Source: Cymbidium sinense
Taxonomy: Eukaryota; Streptophyta; Magnoliopsida; Asparagales; Orchidaceae
Assembly (NCBI GenBank): GCA_021442155.1
Contig: JAKCPB010001444.1
Span: forward strand, 62,001-126,000
Length of the DNA stretch: 64,000 bases
Direction: 5' to 3'
Of the stretch, positions 1 to 11,935 are shown piece after piece. Numbering within the stretch: the first letter of the stretch is position 1; each line of letters opens with the position of its first letter. The position numbers and the translations under genes were made by a program. A model generated the notes under the pieces. It was not told the origin of the DNA. It saw only the letters and a list, made by a program, of their open reading frames with translations, and ran no database searches.

Positions 1-845
1 TTTATGTTTAGGTTTAGGTTTATTTTTTAGTTTAGTTCTATTTTTTATTTTAATTTTTAGGGTTAAGTTTTATTTTTTATTTTTAGGTTTCGGCTTAGGT
101 TTTTAATTTATCATTTTTAGGTTTAGGTTTTAGGTTTCTATTTTAGGTTTATTTTTAGGTATTATTTTTTAGTTTGGGTTTAGGTTTATTTTTAATTTAT
201 TTTTTTATTTAGTTTAGGTTTAGGTTTAGGTTTAGTTTATTTTAGGTTTAGGCTTAGGTTTTATTTATTTTAGTTTAGGTTAAGATTTATTTTATTTTTA
301 TATTAGGTTTAGTTTTTTTTATAGTTTAGGGTTTATGTTTTTTTAATGTTTTTTAGGTTTATATTTTTATTTAGTTTTTATTTTATTTTATTTTTGGTTT
401 ATTCAATTTTATTTTAGGTTTAGTTTTTATTTTATTTAGGTTTTTTACTTTTTTAGTTTAGTTTAAGTTTTTGTTTATTTTATTTTAGTTTAGTTTTTAT
501 TTATTATTTTATTTTCTTTTTAGGCTTAGGTTTAGGTCTAGGTTTTAGTTTATGTTTTATTTATATTTATTTTTGTTATTTTATGTTGGTTTAGATTTTT
601 TATTTATTTTATTTTTAGGTTCTATTTAGTTTAGGTTCAGGTTTTTAGCATTTTAGGGTTTATGGTTTAAGGTTAGTTTAGGGTTTAGGGTTTAGGGTTT
701 GGGGTTTATGGTTTAGGGTTTAGTGTTTAGGATTTAAGATTTAAGGTTTAGGGTTTAGGTTTTAGAGTTTAGGGTTTAGGATTTAGGGTTTAAAGTTTAA
801 GGTTTAGGGTTTAGGTTTTAGGTTTAGGGTTTAAGGTTTTTGGTC
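1..845 (+). repeat. Telomere-derived satellite, partial first unit
   Basis: Positions 1-650 are a TTTA-rich block built from TTTAGG, TTTATTTT and TTTAGTTTA words. Positions 650-845 become TTTAGGG-rich. The block end near 600-660 (a TTTTTAGG-TTTTATTTAG-type signature followed by TTTAGGG) recurs near 3490, 4620, 9455, 10785, 24580, 32390, 48650 and 53350, so this is the tail of a larger satellite unit and not random simple sequence. No coding potential is seen. Confidence 0.85.
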
Positions 846-1264
846 TTTTTTAATAGAGAACAAATTCAGATTCAACATTACTTCTTTTCAATTTCAACAA
901 CCAAGCAACACACCAAGTTTTCTAAGACACAAGCGACAACATAGATAAAAAATGAGCAGGCATAGAGCAAATAAAAAAATCCTAGATAACTAGAACTCTC
1001 CTTGTAATGACACACTTCCATACAATAGATGATCATTTTGTAGTTTCTTTATTTCCTCAGAACCACCGACTCTTGAGTAGCTAGATCCACCATCATATCC
1101 CAGTCTCCACCACCACGGTGCAACCTCATCGCTCCTCCCATGACCACCACACACCTCCATGACCACCTCCAAATCCCCCCCCACTTTGTGATAACCAGCC
1201 GCCTTTGCCTCCACCACAGGATCTAGGCTGACGGTTGGCGGTGATGTCAAGGTTATCGCATTCT
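846..1264 (-). pseudogene. GR-RBP retrocopy fragment, copy 1
   Basis: Read on the minus strand, this is the 3' part of a class IV glycine-rich RNA-binding protein gene. The parent family binds RNA through one N-terminal RRM followed by a glycine-rich tail. Here the end of the RRM is rubbed out, the Gly-rich part survives as short runs, and YDGGSSYSR matches the tail of the other copies. The usual GNWRN-stop ending is changed, so the frame runs about 20 codons into the former 3' UTR. A run of T at 846-852 is the poly(A) tail seen on the plus strand. The right end stops abruptly against TTTAGGG at 1264. It is a 5'-truncated processed copy and non-functional. Confidence 0.75.
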
Positions 1265-1775
1265 TAGGGTTTAGGTTTATGTTTTAGGTTATTTTTAGAT
1301 TATTTTTAATTTATTTAACATTAGGCTTAGGTTTGGGGTTTGGGGTTTAGGGTTTAGGGTTTAGGGTTTAGGGTTTAGGGTTAGGGTTTAGGGTTTAGGG
1401 TTTAGAGTTTAGGGTTTAGGGTTTAGGATTTAAGATTTATGGTTTAGGGTTTAGGGTTTAGGTTTAGGTTAGGGATTAGGTTTAGGGTTTAGGGTTCAAT
1501 TTTAGGCTTTAGGCTTTAGGGTTTTTCTTTGTGTTTGGGGTTTAGGAGCTTAAAGTTAATATGGTTTAGCATTAGTTTAGGGTTTAGGGTTTAAGGTTTA
1601 TTTAGGCTTTAGGCTTTAGGCTTTAGGTTTTTAGGGTTCAGGGTTTAAGGTTTAGGGTTTAGGGTTAGTTTAGAGTTTAGGCTTTAGGGTTAGGGTTAGG
1701 GTTTAGGGTTTAATCTTTAGGGTTTATGGTTTAGGGTTTATGGTTTAGGGTTTAAGGTTAATTTATGGTTTAGGG
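1265..1775 (+). repeat. TTTAGGG-rich block
   Basis: This degenerate telomere array contains one of the cleanest runs in the window: about a dozen near-perfect TTTAGGG units around 1336-1440, with scattered TTTAGG, TTAGGG and GGTTTAT variants after it. It lies between GR-RBP copy 1 and the junction motif at 1776. It is interstitial and too degenerate for a working telomere end. Confidence 0.9.
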
Positions 1776-2780
1776 TTTTTCTTTAAAATTAAGTAAACTG
1801 GTAGATTTAGGTTTATTTAGTTTATTTTTTATTTATTTTAGTTTAGTTTATTTTATTTATTTATGTTTATTTTTTATTTTTATTTAGTTTAGTTTATTTA
1901 TTTTAGGTTTATGTATTTTAGTTTAGGTTTTTTTTATTTTAGTTTATTCTTTAGGTTTAGGTTTAGGTTTATGTTTATTTTTTAGTTTAGTTTTATTTTT
2001 ATTTTTTTAGGTTTAGGTTTTATTTTTTATTTTTAGGTTTAGGTTATTATTTATTTATTTATTTATTGTTTAGGTTTTAGGTTTTCTTAGGTTTTTTGCA
2101 AGGTTTTATTTTTAGTTTAGATTTAAGTTTATTTTTAATTTATTTTATTTTATTTAGTTTAGGCTTAATTTATTTTAGGTTTTGGTTTAGGTTTTATTTA
2201 TTTTAGTTTAGTTTATTTTTATATAGGTTTAGGTTTATTTTATTTTTATTTTTGGTTTTGGTTTTTTTTATTTTACAGTTTTGGTTTTATTTTTTATTTA
2301 TTTTTAGGTTTTATTTTTAGGTTTATTATTTAGGGTTTAGGGTTATGATTTTAGGTTTAGGGTTTAGGGTTTAGGGTTTAGTGTTTAAAGTTTAGGGTTT
2401 TTGGGTTTATGCTTTTAAGGTTTAGGGTTTAGGGTTAGGGATTGGGGTGGGAGGGTTTAGGGTTTTTTCAATATTTAGGCTTCAGAGATTTTAAGGTTTA
2501 GGGTTTAGGGTTTAGGGTTAGCTTAAGGTTTAGGGTTAGTTTATGCTTTATGATTTAAGGTTTAGTGTTTAGACATTAGGGTTTAGAGTTTTTAGGGGTA
2601 TAGGGTTTAGGGTTTAGGGTTTCATGTTTAGGGTTTAGGAGTTATGGTTTAGGGGGGTTTAGGTTTAAGGTTTAGGCTTTAGGGTTGCATGTTTATGGCT
2701 CTAGGTTTAAGGTTTAAGGTTTAAGGTTTGTCTTAGGGCTTAGGGTTTAGGGTGTAGGGTTTAGTATTTAGGGTTTAGTA
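1776..2780 (+). repeat. Telomere-derived satellite unit
   Basis: A full higher-order unit without a GR-RBP insert. It begins with the AT-rich junction motif at 1776-1805 (AAAATTAAGTAAACTGGTAG), runs through a TTTA-rich block to about 2330, then a TTTAGGG-rich block to the next junction at 2781. Its length of about 1005 bp sets the basic period. Confidence 0.85.
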
Positions 2781-3826
2781 TTTTTTAAAAAAATAAAAAA
2801 GTAAACCGGTAGGTTTAGGTTTATTTAATTAATTTGTTATTTATTTTTGTTAATTTTACTTTTTTATTTTTATTTAGGTTTATTATTTATTTTTACTTAG
2901 TTTAGTTTATAGTTTATTTTTAGGTTTAGGTATAAATTTTTATTTTATTTTTTTAGGTTTAGGTTTTAGGTTTTTATTTTAGTTTTATTTCTAAGTTTAA
3001 TTTTATAGTTTAGGTTTAGGTTTATTTTTAGTTTAGTTTATTTTAGTTAGTTTAGGATTTAGGTTTAGTTTATTTTAGGTTTAGGTTTAGGTTTAATTTA
3101 TTTTAGTTTAGTTTATTTTAGTTTAGGTTTAGGTTTATTTTATTTTGTTTATTTTTGGTTTAGGAATTTTTTTTTTTAGTTTAGGGTTTAGGTTTTTATA
3201 TTTATTTATTTTTAGGTTTATTTTTAGTTTTATTTTTAAGGTTTAGGCTTTTATATAATTTACTTTATTTTATTTAGGGTTATTTTATTTTTATTTAATG
3301 TTTGGGTTTTATTTTATATAGGTTTTTTATTTTTAGGTTTATTTTATTTTTTAGTTTACTTTAGGTTTTTATTTGTTTTATTTTAGTTTATTTTTTATTT
3401 TTAATTTTATTTTACTTTTAGGTTTAGGTTTAAGTTTAATTATAGTTTTTTATTTATTTTCTTTTATTTTAGTCAAGTTTAGGTTTTTTATTTATTTTAT
3501 TTTTTAGGTTTTATTTAGTGTAGGTTTAGGTTTTTAGGTTTTTAGGGTTTAGGTTTAGGGTTTAGGGTTTAGGGTTTAGGGTGTACGGTTTAAGGGTTAG
3601 GGTTTAGGGTTTGGGTTTAGGATTTAGGGTTTAGGGTTTTCGATTTAGGCTTTATGGTTTAGGGTTTTAGCGTTTAGGGTTTAGGTTTAGGGTTAAGGGT
3701 TTAGGGTTTAGGGTTTAGGGTTTTACGATTTAGGGTTGTACGTTTAGGTTTTAAGGTTAGTTTTTGGGTTTTGGGTTTAGGGTTAGGGTTTTGTTATTAT
3801 TACTTTTTATTTTATTTATTAATCTA
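2781..3826 (+). repeat. Telomere-derived satellite unit
   Basis: Same layout: junction motif at 2781-2815 (core AAGTAAACCGGTAGGTTTAG), TTTA-rich block to about 3535, TTTAGGG-rich block to about 3800. The period to the next junction is about 1046 bp. Confidence 0.85.
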
Positions 3827-4959
3827 TTTTTAAATTAAGTAAATTGGTTAGTTTAGGATTATTTAGTTAATTTTTATTCATTTTAGGTTATTTTATTTTT
3901 TATTTTTATTTAGGTTTATTTTTATTGTTATTTAGTTTACTTTATTTATTTTAGGTTTATTTATTTTAGCTTAGGTTTTTTATTATAGTTTATTTTTTAG
4001 GTTTAGGTTTAGGTTTAATCTTATTTTTTTGTTTATTTTTATTTTTATATTATTTTTTGGTTTAGGTTTTATTTTTTATTTTTAGATTTTGGTTTAGGTA
4101 TTTATTTAATTTTTTTTATGTTTAGGTTTAGGTTGTTATTTTAGTGTTTATTTATTAGTTTAGGTTTAGGTTGATTTTTAGCTTTTTTATTTTGTTTAGT
4201 TTATTTTAGGTTTAGGGTTAGGTTTATTTATTTTAATTTAGTTTACTTTAATTTAGGTTTAGGTTGTTTGTAATTTTATTTTAGGTTTAGTTTTTTTTTA
4301 TGTCTAAGGTTTAGGTTTTATATTTTACTTATTGTTATGTTTTATTTATTTTGTTTATTTTTGAAGTTTAGGTTTTTATTTAGTTTTTATTTTATTTTAT
4401 TTTTATTTTAGATTTAGTTATTATTTTATTTAGATTTTTTATTTTTTTATTTAGTATAGGTTTCTATTTATTTCATTTATTTTAGTTTTTATTTTATTTT
4501 CTTTTTTAGGTTTAGGTTTAAGTTTAGGTTTATGTTTAGGTTTTAGTTTAGGTTTTTATTTTATTTTATCTTTTTTAGTTTATTTAGGTTTAGGTTTTTT
4601 TAGTTTATTTAGGTTTAGGTTTTTTATTTATTTTATTTTTAGGTTTTATTTAGTTTACGTTTAGGTTTATAGGTTTTAGGTTTAGGGTTTAGGGTTTTTT
4701 GTTTTGGGTTTTAGGTTTTAGGGTTTTGACTTTAGGGTTTAGGGTTTAGGGTTTAGGGTTTAAGGTTTAGGGTTTTAGGGTTAAGGGCTTAGGTTTTAAG
4801 GCTTAGGGTTTTGGGTTTTGGGTTTTAGGGTTTAAGGTTTATGGTCTAAGGTTGTAGGTTTAGAATTTAGGGTTTAAGGCTTAGGGATTTAGGGTTTAGA
4901 GTTCAGTGTTAGTTTTAGAATTTAGGGTATAGGGTTAGGTTTTTTTTAATTTTTTAATT
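3827..4959 (+). repeat. Telomere-derived satellite unit
   Basis: Junction motif at 3827-3855 (TTAAATTAAGTAAATTGG), TTTA-rich block to about 4675, TTTAGGG-rich block to about 4945. The period is about 1133 bp. The internal order of words follows the neighbouring units, which argues for a true repeat monomer. Confidence 0.85.
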
Positions 4960-6093
4960 TTTTTAAATTAAATAAACTCGTAGGTTTAGGTTTATTTAGT
5001 TTATTTTTCATTTATTTTAGTTTATTTTATTTTATATTTTTATTTGGGTTTATTTTTATTTTTATTTAGTTTAGTTTATTTATTTTGGGTTTATTTATTT
5101 TATTTTTGGTTTTTTATTTTAGTTTATTTTTCAGTTTAGGTTTAGGTTTAGGTTTAAGTTTATTTGTTTACTTTTCTTTTAATTTTATTTTTTAAGTTTA
5201 GGTTTTATTTTTAATTTCTTAGGTTTAGGTTTAGGTTTTTATTTTTTTTAGGTTTAGTTTTAAGGTTTTCATTTTAGGTTTATTTTCAAGTTTAATTTTT
5301 AGTTTAGGTTTTGGTTTATTTATAGATTATTTTATTTTATTTAGTTTATTTTAGGTTTAGGTTTAGGTTTTATTTATTTTAGTTTAGTTTCTTTTAGATT
5401 AGGTTTAGGTTTATTTTGTTGTTATTTTAGGTTTAGGTTTTTTTTAGTTTAGGATTTAAGTTTTATTTTTATTTGTTTTTAAGTTTATTTTTTAGATTTA
5501 GGTTTTTTTATTTTTATTTTATTTTATTATTGGTTTATTTTATTTCTATTTTAGGTTTTGTTTTTTTTTATTTAGGTTTTTTTTAGTTTATTTTAGGTTT
5601 CTATTTACTATATTCTATTTTAGTTTTTATTTTTTTTATTTTGTTTTAAAGTTTAGGTTTATGTTTTAGTTCATGTTTTTATTTTATAATATTTTTCTTT
5701 TATTTTTATGTTTTATTTAGTTTAGGTTTAGCTTTCTAGCTTTTTCGGGTTTAGGGTTAGTTTAGCATTTAGGGTTTAGGGTTTAGGGTTTAGGGTTAGG
5801 GATTAGGGTTTAAGGTTGAGGGTTTAAGGTTTATGTTTTAGGGTTTAGAGTTTAGGGTTTACGGTGTTAGGGTTTAGGTTTTAAGCTTTAAGGTTTGTTT
5901 AGGGTTTAGGGTTAAGGGTTTGGGGTTTAGGTTTTAGGTTTAGGATTTTTGGTTTAGGGTTTAGGGTTTAGGTTTTAGGGTTTAGGCTTTAGGCTTTTGG
6001 GTTTTAGGGTTTAGTGTTTAGGGTTTTGGGTTTTGGGTTTTGGGTTAAGGTTTTAGGTTTAGGATTGAGGTTTTATTTTAAGGTTTAGGGTAT
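4960..6093 (+). repeat. Telomere-derived satellite unit
   Basis: Junction motif at 4960-4990 (TTAAATTAAATAAACTCG), TTTA-rich block to about 5740, TTTAGGG-rich block to 6093. The unit ends at the poly(T) start of GR-RBP copy 2 instead of at a junction motif, which shows where the retrocopy sits within the monomer. Confidence 0.85.
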
Positions 6094-6553
6094 TTTATTT
6101 TTTTAACAGAGAACAAATTCATATTCAATATTTATTCTTTTCTATTTCATCAACCAAGTAACACACCAATTTTTCTAAGACCCAAGTGGCGACATAGATC
6201 AAAGATGAGCATGCATAGAGCAAATAAAAACAGATAACTAAAACCATCTACTAAGACATCATTCTAGAAGCGATGGGATGGTTGTTCTTGATTTCATGGG
6301 TTCCCACCATAACCGACCTCTCAGTAGTAGGATCCACCATCATATCCCGATCTCTCTACCACCACCATGGGCTGCATCCATCGCTCCTCCTATCTCGATA
6401 ACCACCAGTGCTCTGACCACCACCTCCATATCGACCAACTCCTCCATATCCCCCCACCACTTCTGATAACCACGCCTCGCTTAGCCACCTCTGCAGATCT
6501 AGGCAGGAGCGATTGATGGTGACATTCCTGACATCAAGGTTCTTACCATTCTT
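6094..6553 (-). pseudogene. GR-RBP retrocopy fragment, copy 2
   Basis: The minus strand again reads as the glycine-rich tail of a GR-RBP with GGY/GGG codon runs between about 6300 and 6480. It has the same 3' UTR as the other copies (the plus-strand word GAGAACAAATTC follows the T-run at about 6098-6105). The RRM-end segment lies near 6500-6550 and stops in the shared ATTCTTAGGG boundary. Several stops and small indels break the frame. The plus-strand reading of 62 residues here (rich in His, Pro, Thr and Ser) is the complement of the Gly repeats and not a gene. Confidence 0.75.
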
Positions 6554-7977
6554 AGGGTTTAGGTTTTGGTTTAGGTTTATTAGGTTTTAGGGTTTAAGTT
6601 TATTTTTTTAATTTATTTAGCTACTTTCAGTTTAGGTTTAGGGTTTGGGGTTTAGTGTTTAGGGTTTAGGGTTAGGGTTTAGGGGTTAGGGTTTAGGGTT
6701 TAGGGTTTAGGGTTTAGGGTTTTAGGGTTAATGCTTTTAGGCTTTAGGGTTTAGGGTTAGGGATTAGGGTTTAGGGTTTAAGGTTTATGGTTTAGGTTTA
6801 GTGTTTATGCTTTAGGGTTTAGGGTTTTTAGAGTTTAGGATTTATGGTTTAGGGTTTAGGGTTTATGGTTTAGGGTTTAGGGTTTAGGTTTGCTTTGGGT
6901 TTAAGTTAGTTTAGGTTTAAGGTTTACTTTAAGGTTTACTTTAAACTTTAGAGTTTAAACTTTTAGATTTATAGTTTAGGGTTAATTTAAAGTTTATAGT
7001 TTAGGGTTTTAGGGTTTAGGTTTAAGGTTTAGGAGTTTAGAAGTTAGAGTTAGGAGTTTAGGGTTTAGGTTTAAGTTTAAGGTTAGGGTTAGTTTTAGGT
7101 TTAGAATTTATTTTAAGTTTAGGGTTTATGGTTAAATTATAATTTAGGGTTTAGGGATTAGGGTTTAGGGTTTAGGCTTGTAGGCTTAGGGCTTAGGGTT
7201 TAGGTTTTAGGGTTAGTTTAGGGTTTAGGGTTTAGGGTTTAGGATTTAGGGTTTAGGGTTTAGTGTTTAGGGTTTAGGATTTAGGGTTAGTCTAGGGTTT
7301 AGGGTTTAGGGTTGTAAGGTTTAGGTTTTTTTTTAGGGTTGAGGGTTTTTTTTATTTAGGTTTATTTTATATTTTTATCTAGTTTAGTTTAATTATTTTA
7401 AGTTTACCTATTTTAGTTTAGGTTATTTATTTTAGTTTATTTTTTTTTGTTTAGGTTTAGGTTTATATTTATTTTTTTGTTTCATTTTATTTTTATTTTA
7501 TTTTTTATGTTTAGGTTTTATTTTATATTTTTAGGTTTAGGTTAGGTATTTATTTTATTTTTTTAAGTATAGGTTTTAAGTTTTTATTTTAGGTAATTTT
7601 TTAGTTTAGGATTTGGTTTATTTTTAGTTTATTTTATTTTATTTAGTTTAGGGTCTAGGTTAAATTAATTTTAGGTTTAGGTTTTGTTTTTTAGTTTAAG
7701 GTTTAGGTTTTTTTTAATTTATTTTTAGGATTTATTTTTAGGTGTATTTTTTAGGTTTAGGTTATTATTTAGTTATTATTATTTCTTATTTTAGGCTTTT
7801 TTTATGATTAGTTTTTATTTTATTTAGGTTTTATTATTGTTTAGTTTATTTTTAGGGTTTAGGGTTTTTGAGTTTAGGGATTAACGTTTAAGGTTTAGGG
7901 TTTAGGGTTTTTAGGGTTTAGGGTTTAGGTGTTAGGTCTAGGGTTCAGGTTTTAGTTTAGGGTTTAGGGTTTTTGGT
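6554..7977 (+). repeat. Telomere-derived satellite between GR-RBP copies 2 and 3
   Basis: TTTAGGG-rich DNA runs to about 7340. A shortened TTTA-rich block follows to about 7850, then about 130 bp of TTTAGGG-type DNA. At about 7320-7345 the expected junction motif is replaced by a T-rich stretch (TTTTTTTTAGGGTTGAGGG), a variant also seen near 23890. Confidence 0.8.
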
Positions 7978-8426
7978 ATTTTTTTTAACAGAGAACAAAT
8001 TCATATTCAACATTTGTTCTTTTCGATTTCATCAACCAAGTAAAACATCAAGTTTTCTAAGACATAAGCGACGACATAGATAAAAAATGGTCACGCATAG
8101 AGCAAATCGAAAACCCTAGATAACTAGAACTATCTCTACTTTAAAGACAAAGTTCCATAAGCAGTATATTGGATTGTCCATTCTTCAATTTTTCTTGTTC
8201 CCATCAGAACCACCCCGGCCTCTCGAGTAGTGGAATCCACCATCATATCCCTGATCTCTCCCTCCCACATCCATAGCGCCCTTTGCTCGACCACCACCTC
8301 ATACTCCCAACACCTAGATCCCCCACCACTATTGTGATAACCGCCTCCACCTTCGCCTCCACCGCCTAATCTAGACTGAGTCTGGTTGACGTTGATGTTC
8401 TTGTCGTCTAGGTTCTACCCATTCTT
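7978..8426 (-). pseudogene. GR-RBP retrocopy fragment, copy 3 (best preserved)
   Basis: This is the clearest copy. On the minus strand from about 8420 the reading is NLDDKNINVNQTQSR and then GGGGEGGGGYHN. That is the last strand of a plant GR-RBP RRM running into the glycine-rich tail; the family usually has LDGR-ITVNEAQSR here. A stop replaces the codon before NLDD. Further indels break the Gly region at about 8250-8330. The tail returns near 8225 as a HYSRG-type segment and ends in a retained TGA at 8185-8187 preceded by GNKKN, where the family usually has GNWRN. About 200 bp of 3' UTR and a T-run (poly(A) on the minus strand) follow. The upstream RRM is missing, as expected for a 5'-truncated retrocopy. 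Confidence 0.85.
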
Positions 8427-8672
8427 TGGGTTTATGTTTAGGTTTAGGTTTATTAGGTTTTAGTATTTAAATTTTTTTTTAATTTATTTAGTTACTTTAG
8501 GTTTAGGTTTAGGGTTTGGGGTTTACGATTAAGCATTTAGCATTAGGGTTTTTGTTTAGGCCTTAGGGTTTAGGGTTTAGGGTTTTATGGTTTATGCTTT
8601 TATGGTTTAGGGTTTAGGATTAGGGTTTAGAGTTTAGGGTTTTGGATTTAGGGCTTAAGATTTAAGGTTTAT
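8427..8672 (+). repeat. TTTAGGG-rich block
   Basis: A short telomere-like block between GR-RBP copy 3 and the junction motif at 8673. Here the order is retrocopy, TTTAGGG block, junction, TTTA block, as after copy 1. Confidence 0.85.
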
Positions 8673-9995
8673 GTTTTTTTTAAAAAATTATGTGAACTAG
8701 TAGATTTAAGTTTATTTAGTTTATTTAGTTTATTTTGTATTTATTTTAGTTTATTTTATTTTTATTTTTATTTAAGTTTATTTTTTTTATTTAGTTTAGT
8801 TTATTTGTTTTAGGTTTATTAATTTCAATTTAGGTTTTTATTTTAGTTTATTTTTCATGTTTAGGTTTAGCTTTAGGTTTATTTTTTAGTTGAGTTTTAT
8901 TTTTATTTTAATTTTTAGGTTTAGGTTTTATTTTTTATTTTTAGGTTTAGATTTAGATTTTTATTTTATCTTTTAGGTTTAGGTTTTAGGTTTTTATTTT
9001 AGGTTTATTTTTAGGTTTTATTATTTTAGTTTAGGTTTAGGTTTTCTTTATTTAGTTTAAGTTTAGGTTTCGGTTTTATTTATTTTAGTTTAGTTTATTT
9101 TAGTTTAGGTTTAGGTTTATTTTATTTTATTTTTTATTATTATTTTAGGTTTAGGTTTTTTTTTTTAGTTTAGGGTTTAGGTTTTATTTTTTATTTATTT
9201 TTATGTTTTATTTTAAAGTTTATTTTTTAGGTTTAGGTTTTTATTTAGTTTTTATTATATTTTACTTTAGATTTATTTTATTTTTATTTTGCGTTTATTT
9301 TTTATTTTGTTTAGGTATTTTATTTTTAGTATTATTTTTTTAGTTTAGTTTAGGTTTCTATTTATTTTATTTTAATTTATGTTTATTAGTTTATTTTATT
9401 TTATTTTTAGGTTTAGGTTTTAGTTTAGGTTTTTATTTTATTTAGGTTCAGGCTTTTCTATTTATTTATTTTTAGGTTTTATTTAGTTTAGGTTTAGTCT
9501 TTTAGGTTTTTAGGTTTTTAGGGTTTAGGGTTTAGGGTTTAGGGTTTATGGTTTTAAGGGTTAAGGGTATAAGGATTAGGGTTTAGGGTTAGAGTTTAGT
9601 GTTTAGGGTATAGGCTTTAGTGTTTATGCTTTAGGGTTTATGGTTTTTAGGATTTAAGGTTTAGGGTTTAGGGTTAGCTTAGGGTTTAGGGAGAGTTTAG
9701 TGTTTAGGGTTTAAGGTTTAGGCTTTTGGGTTTATAGTTTTTAGGGTTTAGGATTTAAGGTTTAGGGTTAGTTTAGGGTTTAGAGTTTAGGGTTTTAGGA
9801 TTTAGGGTTTATGGTTTAGGGTTTAGGTTTAGGTTTAGGGTATTTATGGTTTAGGGTTTACAGTTTAGGGTTTAGGTTTAGGGTTTAGGGGTTTTTAGGG
9901 TTTAGGGTTTACGGTTGTAGGTTTAGGGTTTAGGGCTAGTTTTAGGGTTCAGGGTTTAGGATTTAGGGTTAAGAGTTTAGGGTTTAGGGTTTAGG
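8673..9995 (+). repeat. Telomere-derived satellite unit
   Basis: Junction motif at 8673-8710 (AAAAAATTATGTGAACTAGT), TTTA-rich block to about 9510, long TTTAGGG-rich block to 9995. The period of about 1323 bp is the longest simple unit here, mostly because of the extended TTTAGGG block. Confidence 0.85.
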
Positions 9996-11009
9996 TTTTT
10001 TTTAAAAAAAATTAAGTAAACCAATAGGTTAAGGTTCATTTAGTTTATTTAGTTTATTTTTTATTTATTTTAGTTTATTTTTTTTTATTTTTATTTAGGT
10101 TTATTTTTATTATTATTTAGTTTAGTTTATTTATTTTAGGTTTATTTATTTTAGTTTAGGTTTTTAATTTTAGTTTATTTTTTAGGTTTAGGTTTAGGTT
10201 TATGTTTATTTTTTTGCTTCATTTTATTTTTATTTATTTATTTAGGTTTAGGTTTTATTTTTAATTTTTAGGTTTAGGCTTAGGTTTTTATTTTATTTTT
10301 TAGGTTTAGGTTTTAGGTTTTTATTTTAGGTTTATTTTTAGGTTTATTTTTTTAGTTTAGGCTTAGGCTTATGTTTAGTTTTTTTTATTTTATTTAGTAT
10401 AAAGTTTAGGTTTTATTTATTTTAGTTTAGTTTATTTTATTTTGTTTATTTTAGGTTTAAGTTTTTTTTAGTTTAGAGTTTAGGTTTTATTTTTTATTTA
10501 CTTTTAGGTTTTATTTTTAAGTTTATTTTTTAGGTTTAGATTTTTATTTAGTTTTTATTTTATTTTATTTTAGGTTTATTTTATATTTATTTTATGTTTA
10601 GTTTTTTTTATTAGGTTTTTATTTTTTATCTAATTTTAATTTTTTAGTTTAGTTTACATTTTTATTTATTTTACTTTAGTTTAGTTTTTATTTATTTTTT
10701 TAAGTTTAGGTTTAGGTTTAAGTTTAGGTTTTAGTTTCGGTTTTAATTTACTTTTTTAATTTTTTATTTAGGTTTAGAATTTTTATTTATTTTATTTATA
10801 GGTTTTATTTAGTTTAGGTTTAGGTTTTTAGGTTTTTAGGGATTATGGTTTAGGGTTTAGGGTTTCAGGTTTAGGGTTTAGGGTTTAGTGTTTTGGGTTT
10901 GGGGTTTAGGGTTTAGGGTTTAGGGTTTAGGTTTGTAGGGTTTAGGGTTTAAGGTTTAGGGTTTTTAGGGTTTAGGGTTTACGGTTTAGGTTTTAGGCTT
11001 AGGGTTCAG
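9996..11009 (+). repeat. Telomere-derived satellite unit, truncated by retroelement A
   Basis: Junction motif at 9996-10034 (AAATTAAGTAAACCAATAGG), TTTA-rich block to about 10830, then only about 175 bp of TTTAGGG-type DNA before the sequence switches to unrelated AT-rich DNA at about 11010. Confidence 0.85.
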
Positions 11010-11899
11010 TTTTTAAATTAGTGATTTGATTTAATTTAAGAAAATGTAATTAAGTTGATTTTATGGGTTAATTAAGTTGAACCCTTAATTAGATGAATTA
11101 ATTACCCTTACAATGTCACCTTAAACTAATTAACTAAATAATTGAGCTAACATGATATGCATGGAAAATAAACTTCTGATCTTAGGAAATAAAAGGGCCT
11201 AATGTAATTGGCTCATGATTAATAGTTAGTAGATTAGAGACTTAATTAATTACTCTTATGATTTTCCACATGTGGACTAACCATAATTTCATTAAACTCC
11301 ATTAGGTTATTAAAGACCATCTACCCCAAATTTAATTAATTGGAGTGGATGTGATTATGATTTCAATTTGATTAAGTGATTAAATTAATTAGTTAAATCT
11401 TAATTAATTTTATTTTAAAATGGGTGAAATGAACTTAGGAAAAGGGGCCCAACCCTATTCCTTAGTTCACTTACTATTGAACAATAATTAATAAACTCAA
11501 TTAACCAATTTGTTACAGCTCATGGGACTAATTAATCATTAATTAACTTAAATGAGTAGTTAAGGTTTAATTAGTCAATTTTCCTAATTGGGTGAGCAAT
11601 AAATCCCAAGAAAATCATGGGAGGCAGAGGTCATCACATTAAATTAACCCACAAAATTAAGGAGTAATTAAGCTAATAAATTTTTAATTAAGCCTTTATT
11701 AAATCTTAATTACTATTAAAAATTCATTAAGATTATTTGTAATTATTTCTGTTAAAAATACCATTAAAATGAATATTTATTTGCATTTTTTTTATTTCTT
11801 TATAATTTTTTATGATTTTTAGAAGTTTCAACCATTAAAAAAGATTAGAGAAGCCTAATGAAAGCCTAATCCTATTGGCACCATGTGGTGCGCTGACGC

Positions 11900-11935
11900 A
11901 TCATGCTTTCCATTGTCATTGGCTACTTAAAACTT
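11900..11935 (+). promoter_or_regulatory. Putative retroelement promoter (TATA-like), copy A
   Basis: The sequence ATTGGCTACTTAAAACTTA holds a CCAAT box in reverse (ATTGG) next to a TATA-like TACTTAAAA. The same arrangement is conserved at 28743, 36517 and 56179, where the surrounding sequence has drifted. Promoter function is inferred from layout and conservation. Confidence 0.45.

Noticed and set aside
1265..1780. Functional chromosome-end telomere
   Set aside because: TTTAGGG runs are short, degenerate and followed by tens of kilobases of other sequence; all blocks are interstitial within the window.
6278..6466. Plus-strand His/Pro/Thr-rich 62-codon protein, and a similar one at 47424-47618
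   Set aside because: These read the complement of GGY/GGG codons in the minus-strand GR-RBP fragments.
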